Source: Abyssisolibacter fermentans
GTDB lineage: Bacteria > Bacillota > Clostridia > Tissierellales > MCWD3
NCBI RefSeq assembly: GCF_001559865.1
Contig: NZ_LOHE01000034.1
Coordinates: 1-38,884 of the forward strand
Direction of reading: 5' to 3'
Length of the DNA: 38,884 bases
Shown here: positions 34,392 through 38,884 of the stretch, one piece after another
Layout: each line of letters opens with the position of its first letter
How positions within the stretch are numbered: the stretch's first letter is position 1
Notes under the pieces: model-generated
Databases searched by the model: none
What the model was told of the DNA's origin: nothing
What the model saw: the letters and a program-made list of their open reading frames with translations, nothing else
Program-made: the position numbers and the translations under genes

Positions 34392-34543
34392 TAAATAAAA
34401 TGTTTATGATTTTCATAATTTTAGATTTATTATAAAATAATTTAAATTAATAAAAATAAAGGGTTATGAAAATAAATATAGAAATAAAGTTTTAAATTAT
34501 GTTTTTGTGAACACTACTAAAATTTATGAAGGGGAGTAATATA

Positions 34544-34570
34544 ATGAATTTGATACGTGCTCATACGTAA
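34544..34570 (+). CDS. 8-codon leader peptide upstream of the MFS gene
   Basis: ATG AAT TTG ATA CGT GCT CAT ACG TAA encodes MNLIRAHT behind a very strong SD, AAGGGGAG (34529-34536), at 7-nt spacing. Part of it (TACGT 34554-34558 with ACGTA 34565-34569) forms a small hairpin. Such a strong ribosome site in front of eight codons, 80 nt before an exporter gene, is the hallmark of an arrest-type leader peptide. Confidence 0.6.
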   Translation: MNLIRAHT

Positions 34571-34590
34571 GACCTAAAGTTTAAAACAAG

Positions 34591-34642
34591 ACCTCCACCT
34601 TGATTTATATTAATGCCAAATATCAATAAATTAAGGAAGGTG
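34591..34642 (+). promoter_or_regulatory. SD-masking hairpin in the MFS leader
   Basis: CCTTGATTTA (34598-34607) pairs with TAAATTAAGG (34627-34636) with one G-U pair, covering half of the SD AAGGAAGGTG of the MFS gene. CACCTT (34596-34601) can alternatively cover AAGGTG (34637-34642). Either fold would hold the gene off until the leader ORF ribosome disturbs the upstream RNA. No U-run follows, so control would be of translation. Confidence 0.5.
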
Positions 34643-34650
34643 TAGAGACT

Positions 34651-35847
34651 ATGAAATTTAAGGTTAAAAGTAATATATGGAAGTTATATGGATACTATTT
34701 TTTTCATAATTTTATTTTAGCATACGTAATTGAGAGGCTTTACTGGCAGCAAAGGGGAATGTCTATACAGCAGGTGGTATATACTGAAATAATTTATGCA
34801 GTTATTATAATTATTTTAGAAGTGCCTACAGGCTATTGGGCAGATGCTTGGAGCAGAAAAAATTTAATTGTAATAGGAAGTATTCTTACTTGTTTAGAGT
34901 TTATTATTTTAATATATGCATGTGAATTTTGGCATTTTGCATTTGCCGTAGGAGTAGCAGCAGTTCAAAAGGCACTTTGTAGTGGTGCTACTAATGCACT
35001 ATTGTATGATTCTTTAAAAGTAATTAATTACGAAAATGATTTTGAAAAGATATTAGGGAGAATTAGATTTTTTGATTATACGGCAGCTACATTAGCAGCA
35101 TTAATGGGTAGTATTTTAGGTGTTAAATTGGGATTTGTCAGTAATTATTGGTTATCACTAGTTAGTACAATTATTTCTCTAGTATTTGCCATTATGCTGA
35201 TTGAACCTAATATAAATAAGAGAGAATGTGAATGTAGGGATAAAGAATATATTAAACAGTCAATAGATTTTCTAAAAGGACATAAATCTGTGAGATTTGT
35301 ACTGCTGATAGGTATTTTTATTGGCGCCAATATTGTTTACTTAGATGAATTTTGGCAAATTTATCTAAATGAAATCAATATACCTGTTATATTTTTTGGA
35401 TTAATTAGCTCGTTAAATTCAATAATTGTGAGTATTTCAAGTTTATGTGCCTATAAAATAAAGGGAAGATTTGATGAAGGTAAGTTATTTTTAATATTAA
35501 TTATCATATTTTCATTTAGTTTTATTTTAATGTCCTTTACAAAATCAATTAATGGTCTGTTTTTTATAGCTTTGATTTATGGAAGTTCAGGCATAATACA
35601 GCCATTAGTATCTGGATATCTGCATCATAGAATTGAATCTTCATATCGTGCTACAATTGAGTCATTTCAATCTCTAGCTTTAAGAGTTATGACTATGACA
35701 GTGGGGCTGGTATTTGGTAAAATAGCATCAAAGTTTTCGATTTTTGAAGGTTTTAGATTCATTGGTGTTGTGTCTATTGTTTATTTGGTTTATTATGCAG
35801 TAAATAAATCAAAAAATGATTTAAATGTCAAAGCACGAAAGAGCTAA
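34651..35847 (+). CDS. MFS efflux transporter
   Basis: 398 residues, about 11-12 hydrophobic helices. The MFS motif A form GYWADAWSRK (61-70) lies in the loop between helices 2 and 3, and LEVPTGYWAD is typical of drug-exporter-like MFS proteins. The weaker half-repeat in the C-terminal half is normal. Start set by AAGGAAGGTG 8 nt before the ATG. Preceded by a leader peptide and SD-masking hairpin, and downstream of the two-component genes. An inducible drug or metabolite exporter is the best guess; substrate unknown. Confidence 0.82.
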   Translation: MKFKVKSNIWKLYGYYFFHNFILAYVIERLYWQQRGMSIQQVVYTEIIYAVIIIILEVPTGYWADAWSRKNLIVIGSILTCLEFIILIYACEFWHFAFAVGVAAVQKALCSGATNALLYDSLKVINYENDFEKILGRIRFFDYTAATLAALMGSILGVKLGFVSNYWLSLVSTIISLVFAIMLIEPNINKRECECRDKEYIKQSIDFLKGHKSVRFVLLIGIFIGANIVYLDEFWQIYLNEINIPVIFFGLISSLNSIIVSISSLCAYKIKGRFDEGKLFLILIIIFSFSFILMSFTKSINGLFFIALIYGSSGIIQPLVSGYLHHRIESSYRATIESFQSLALRVMTMTVGLVFGKIASKFSIFEGFRFIGVVSIVYLVYYAVNKSKNDLNVKARKS

Positions 35848-35914
35848 AACATCTATTATAAATAGGAGAATTGCTTATTTATAGCTTTATTATATATTAA
35901 ATTGAGGTGTTTGT

Positions 35915-36532
35915 ATGAAATCTAAAATAATTGAGATTGAATCATATATTGGGTTCAATCTAAAGAACGAGTTAATAATGCAAAGTGGAGAAACACTTGT
36001 AATTCAATTGCCTGGTGGGAAGTATACGATAATGGCTCCATATATGTATTATTCATATAATATTGCATTAGAACAAGGTTGTGATGTATTGACAATTGAA
36101 TATGGATTTCAGAGAACGAATAAACCTTATTGTAAAGATGATTTACCAAATATCGTTAAAGAATGTAAAGAAATAATTAATAAAGCATTAGCTATAAAAA
36201 AATATAAAAGAATTATTTTTTGTGGTAAATGTATAGGTTGTGAAATACAAACAATAATAGCACCCGATTATCAGAATTATAATACTGAATATATATTTAT
36301 AACACCATATGTATCAAGTATTCCTTTAATGAAAAATAAAAGAAGCCTTTTGATAATTGGTACTAATGACCCTGTATTCAAACGTGAGCATATAGAAGAA
36401 GTAAGCAGTTTTAATAATGTAAAAGTATTTACTATTAAAGGAGCTAATCATGATTTAGATACAGATAAGTATGATAAAAGTATTGAGATGCTACTTCATA
36501 GTTGTAGGGTGATAGAAGAATTTATCAGATAA
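35915..36532 (+). CDS. Small alpha/beta hydrolase with cysteine at the nucleophile elbow
   Basis: 205 residues. The elbow reads GKCIG (104-108), placing Cys106 where serine is usual. An acid at D152 (GTNDPVF) and H179 (KGANHDLD) complete a Cys-Asp-His set like dienelactone hydrolases. No signal peptide, so cytosolic. SD GAGGTG. It lies 67 nt downstream of the MFS gene with only a weak AT hairpin between, so it may be cotranscribed and could act on the compound the pump exports. Substrate not predictable. Confidence 0.7.
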   Translation: MKSKIIEIESYIGFNLKNELIMQSGETLVIQLPGGKYTIMAPYMYYSYNIALEQGCDVLTIEYGFQRTNKPYCKDDLPNIVKECKEIINKALAIKKYKRIIFCGKCIGCEIQTIIAPDYQNYNTEYIFITPYVSSIPLMKNKRSLLIIGTNDPVFKREHIEEVSSFNNVKVFTIKGANHDLDTDKYDKSIEMLLHSCRVIEEFIR

Positions 36533-36653
36533 AAATAGTTTTTATTTGTTTTAGACTAATTAAGTTATAAATTGCAATTTGTTGAATTTATCAGTAATCT
36601 ATAAAAAAGTTATTAAATTGTAATGATTTTGTAATTAAACACAATTATTAATA

Positions 36654-36662
36654 TGTTATGAT
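36654..36662 (+). promoter_or_regulatory. Candidate promoter for the DIP1984-family gene
   Basis: TG-T-TATGAT (36654-36662) with TTAAAC (36635-36640) at 16 bp. The ATG is 29 nt downstream. Confidence 0.35.
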
Positions 36663-36690
36663 AAAACTGTTGTAAAAAGGAGATGATACT

Positions 36691-37146
36691 ATGAAATTAG
36701 CAGAAGCATTAATTTTAAGAGCAGATTATCAGAAAAAAGTACAGCAGTTAAAAAGCAGATTACAAAACAGTGCAAAGGTTCAAGAAGGAGAAACTCCTCC
36801 TGAAAATCCAAAGTTACTTATGAATGAATTAGATAATGTTTTGGAAGAATTGACTGAGCTTATTCAAAGAATAAATAGAACAAATAGTATGACAAAGTTT
36901 GATAATCAACATTCATTAGCTGATATTTTAGCACAGCGAGACAAAATATGGACTAAAAGACAAGTCCTTAGTTCATTGATTGATGCAGCTGTTATAAAAC
37001 ACGATAGATACAGTCGTTCAGAGGTGAAATTTTATAGTACTATAAAGATTGTAGAAACACAAAGAGAAATGGATAAATTATCAAAAGAATTTAGAGAGTT
37101 AGATACACAAATACAAGGAAAAAATTGGTCAACAGAATTAATATAG
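36691..37146 (+). CDS. DIP1984-family protein
   Basis: 151 residues, soluble, almost wholly helical: an N-terminal coiled coil (MKLAEALILRADYQKKVQQL), a Pro-rich turn (EGETPPENP), then two long helices with the family-typical RINRTN and HDRYSRSEVKF segments. This pattern is that of DIP1984 / septicolysin-like proteins, whose function is not established. SD AAAGGAGATG. Single-gene unit with a promoter candidate; the shared terminator lies at 37368-37413. Confidence 0.8.
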   Translation: MKLAEALILRADYQKKVQQLKSRLQNSAKVQEGETPPENPKLLMNELDNVLEELTELIQRINRTNSMTKFDNQHSLADILAQRDKIWTKRQVLSSLIDAAVIKHDRYSRSEVKFYSTIKIVETQREMDKLSKEFRELDTQIQGKNWSTELI

Positions 37147-37181
37147 AATAAAATATGCTGGTAAACTATAATTGATAAAGG

Positions 37182-37256
37182 TGAGTGCAATCCGCCAACA
37201 GGAGAAGTTGGACCTCGATGGTTGAGTATAGAGCACACTCAGTGGTTCGATTCCAC
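37182..37256 (+). ncRNA. Small structured RNA candidate with a tRNA-like T-arm
   Basis: In the 348-nt gap 37147-37494: TGAGTG (37182-37187) pairs with CACTCA (37236-37241), enclosing CCAAC/GTTGG (37195-37199 with 37207-37211). Directly after comes GTGG-TTCGATT-CCAC (37242-37256), a textbook T-arm loop. No matching acceptor stem or anticodon arm can be built, so it is not a normal tRNA. AATTG/CAATT (37170-37174 with 37263-37267) could close the whole. It could be a degenerate tRNA or a tRNA-mimic RNA. The rest of the gap holds only a terminator. Confidence 0.4.
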
Positions 37257-37367
37257 ATTGTACAATTTATGCTCAGTATTGTCACAAGAGTACAAATAAC
37301 AGTAAAAGTAACTACCATGCACTAATTTGTCGATTAAGTTGAGGTGTGGGTAAGGGGATAATAAAAA

Positions 37368-37413
37368 ATAATAAATAACCATGAGATGTTATGTTATCAT
37401 GGTTATTTATTAT
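37368..37413. terminator. Bidirectional terminator between convergent genes
   Basis: A perfect 17-bp stem (37368-37384 with 37397-37413) around a core AACCATGA/TCATGGTT, AT-rich on both outer sides. Confidence 0.75.
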
Positions 37414-37494
37414 GTCAAGAAAATCGTGTATGGAGATTAGATTGAAAATAGCGGAAAAATAAATGAACCTCTAGGATATTGTTTATAGATCATT

Positions 37495-38679
37495 TTATTT
37501 ATTAGTTATCTTCCTTTTCATTTTTTTAAGTATCATATATAAAAAATCAAAGGCTGGAGCAGGGTCATCTATACTCCAAATTGCAGGTGCTTTTTTAGCA
37601 AAAAGAGACTTAAATACCTCTACTCTGCTCAGCTGTTTAGTTTTAATATACTTTCTGATAGAAAGCATATCTTCAAACATATATCTAAAAACTATACCTG
37701 TGTCATGTTTTATAGCATTACTTCCAATATCTACTTTAGTAAGCTCATTATAAGCAAGTAATGGGAAGTTTATGCCGCATTTTCTAAGAAGTGTGTTTAA
37801 TGTAGTTGTTCTAGCATTTATTTCTATTAAGTAAAACTTGCCTGTTTTCTCATCTTTTTTAAATTCTATTTCAGCAAAACCCTTGTAACCAATTGCTTCG
37901 AGAAAAGGAGTACCTATGTCATAAAGCTCTTGAACATACTTCTGCCTTGTATAAGCAGATGCACCAAAATTAATCGGATACTGCCTTAGCTTCTGACAAG
38001 TTATCCAGTGAGTAACCTTGCAATCTTGGTTTAAATAAGCATCAAAGGTATACATATGATCATCAAATCCTGGTATAATTCTTTGAACTATAACCTCTAA
38101 GTTTTCGCTGTTTGCTTTCATAATTGCCAGTTTAAGTTCATCCATGTTATAACATTTAAACATTTTCACCCTGAATTTTGAAACAAAAGGAGGTGAATCG
38201 GTAGGCTTAACTATACATGGAAAACCAATCAAAGATATCAACTTTTCTTCAAAGTCTTCATCATTAGGGCTTAGAGTTTCTGGTACCAACACATCATGTT
38301 TTAGTGCTAAAGCATGAAGAAACTCCTTGTCCATAATTTTACTCCACAGTCCCTTATTAGTCATATTAATAAGGTAATGTTTTCTAAGTTCATCAAGGTG
38401 AGAATCTATAAATTCTACATAGGCATCAGCACATGGGTAAAGTACAGGTTTATTATCTTGCTTTTTTGCATAGTCAATTAAAAATGTTAAAAGTTCCTCC
38501 TTGTTATTTCTATAATGCGGAACGATTAGATGTTCTTTTAAGTATTTAGATTTAGAGGCATAGGTGTTTTCCTTTGAATAATCCATTGCAACAGTGTGAA
38601 TATTATTAGAACCCAGACATCTTATTATACTTAGGCCTATATAGTAATTTGAACCTAGGATAACCGCTTTATTATTCAT
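37495..38679 (-). CDS. ATP-grasp carboxylate-amine ligase
   Basis: 394 residues. N-terminal pre-ATP-grasp domain beginning AVILGSNYYIGLSIIRCLG, then an ATP-grasp fold. K158 in GFPCIVKPT binds phosphate and the Mg ligands are E272 (EIEF) and E286/N288 (LIEINAR). This is the COG3919-type ATP-dependent carboligase plan: acyl-phosphate formation followed by amide or ester bond formation. SD AAGGAG on the minus strand. Substrates unknown; relatives are often in envelope or natural-product loci. The upstream minus-strand gene (38818-38884) may be a partner, 138 bp away. Confidence 0.82.
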   Translation of the reverse strand: MNNKAVILGSNYYIGLSIIRCLGSNNIHTVAMDYSKENTYASKSKYLKEHLIVPHYRNNKEELLTFLIDYAKKQDNKPVLYPCADAYVEFIDSHLDELRKHYLINMTNKGLWSKIMDKEFLHALALKHDVLVPETLSPNDEDFEEKLISLIGFPCIVKPTDSPPFVSKFRVKMFKCYNMDELKLAIMKANSENLEVIVQRIIPGFDDHMYTFDAYLNQDCKVTHWITCQKLRQYPINFGASAYTRQKYVQELYDIGTPFLEAIGYKGFAEIEFKKDEKTGKFYLIEINARTTTLNTLLRKCGINFPLLAYNELTKVDIGSNAIKHDTGIVFRYMFEDMLSIRKYIKTKQLSRVEVFKSLFAKKAPAIWSIDDPAPAFDFLYMILKKMKRKITNK

Positions 38680-38817
38680 AAAATAACTCCTTTCTTAATA
38701 TTTAATCTTCTAATGTACCTGAGAGTGAGTTAATATATTTTTTAATGCCAATATTTTATAAGTGGATTTAACCCAGATTATTCATAGAAAATTAAATACT
38801 CTACTGCATCATTCTGA

Positions 38818-38884
38818 TTAGAAGATGTCCATTAAATTCTCGACATACCAACCCGGTATGCCTTCGAATTCACTGAAATCTTCT
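38818..38884 (-). CDS. C-terminal end of a gene running off the window
   Basis: On the minus strand, 21 open codons enter from the window edge and end ...GIPGWYVENLMDIF, stop TAA (38820-38818). The composition (acidic, aromatic, GC-richer than the adjacent spacer) looks coding. The family cannot be named from so few residues. Confidence 0.45.
   Translation of the reverse strand, partial: EDFSEFEGIPGWYVENLMDIF

Noticed and set aside
37170-37270. A normal tRNA gene around the GGTTCGATTCC sequence
   Set aside because: The 3' segment after the T-arm (TTGTACA) has no complementary 5' acceptor strand at the right distance, the fifth T-stem pair is A-A, and no anticodon arm can be formed.
1-38884. 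CRISPR array or prophage
   Set aside because: No regularly spaced direct repeats, integrase, capsid, terminase or Cas genes were seen; the only mobile element is the IS110 copy.

Overview
The window is AT-rich, uses clean Shine-Dalgarno sites (AGGAGG or AAGGAG) with many GTG starts and U-tailed hairpin terminators, and carries sporulation and germination genes (a CwlJ-type cortex hydrolase next to a GerQ-type coat protein, and a CotA-like multicopper oxidase). This points to a chromosomal segment of a low-GC, endospore-forming Clostridia species. I cannot fix the genus from sequence alone.

Layout. 1-7.4 kb (+): short independent units encoding an M28 peptidase lipoprotein fused to a polytopic membrane module, a signal peptidase II, a DUF4932 metalloprotease-like lipoprotein, a HAD phosphatase and an SDR-type L-threonine 3-dehydrogenase. 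7.4-15.6 kb (-): the most unusual block. It holds a diverged cis-prenyltransferase, a 1633-residue HD / helical-repeat / NadD-like / GNAT-like / phosphoribosyltransferase-like fusion, a diverged lactate/malate-dehydrogenase paralogue and a two-domain flavoprotein. The last three are tightly packed and probably translationally coupled. 15.8-22.6 kb (+): a 57-residue protein with its own terminator, the CotA-like oxidase, a large unknown membrane protein, a small anchored protein and the cwlJ-gerQ pair. 22.7-24.8 kb (+): two paralogous CD3324-family genes flank a TrmH/SpoU methyltransferase gene. Each paralogue sits behind a similar leader with a short upstream ORF, mutually exclusive hairpins and an SD-masking helix. 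24.8-26.7 kb: an IS110-family element with a split transposase frame and structured non-coding flanks (bridge-RNA candidates). 26.9-36.5 kb (+): a transport and sensing block with a heterodimeric ABC exporter, a propeller-like lipoprotein, a 170-nt terminator-closed RNA, an OmpR-type two-component pair, an MFS exporter behind an 8-codon leader peptide, and an alpha/beta hydrolase. 36.7-38.9 kb: a DIP1984-family gene, a small structured RNA with a tRNA-like T-arm, an ATP-grasp ligase (-) and the last codons of another minus-strand gene.

How the parts may work together. The ABC exporter, lipoprotein, sensor kinase/regulator and leader-controlled MFS pump look like an inducible envelope-stress or drug-efflux island. 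The methyltransferase between two leader-controlled DNA-binding-like genes could belong to a ribosome-linked response. The minus-strand block looks like an undescribed small-molecule or nucleotide-conjugate pathway. Those roles are inference; the domains, overlaps, leaders and hairpins are read directly from the sequence. The strongest candidates for something undescribed are the minus-strand multidomain cluster, the paired CD3324 leaders, the RNA at 31980-32158 and the MFS leader peptide.
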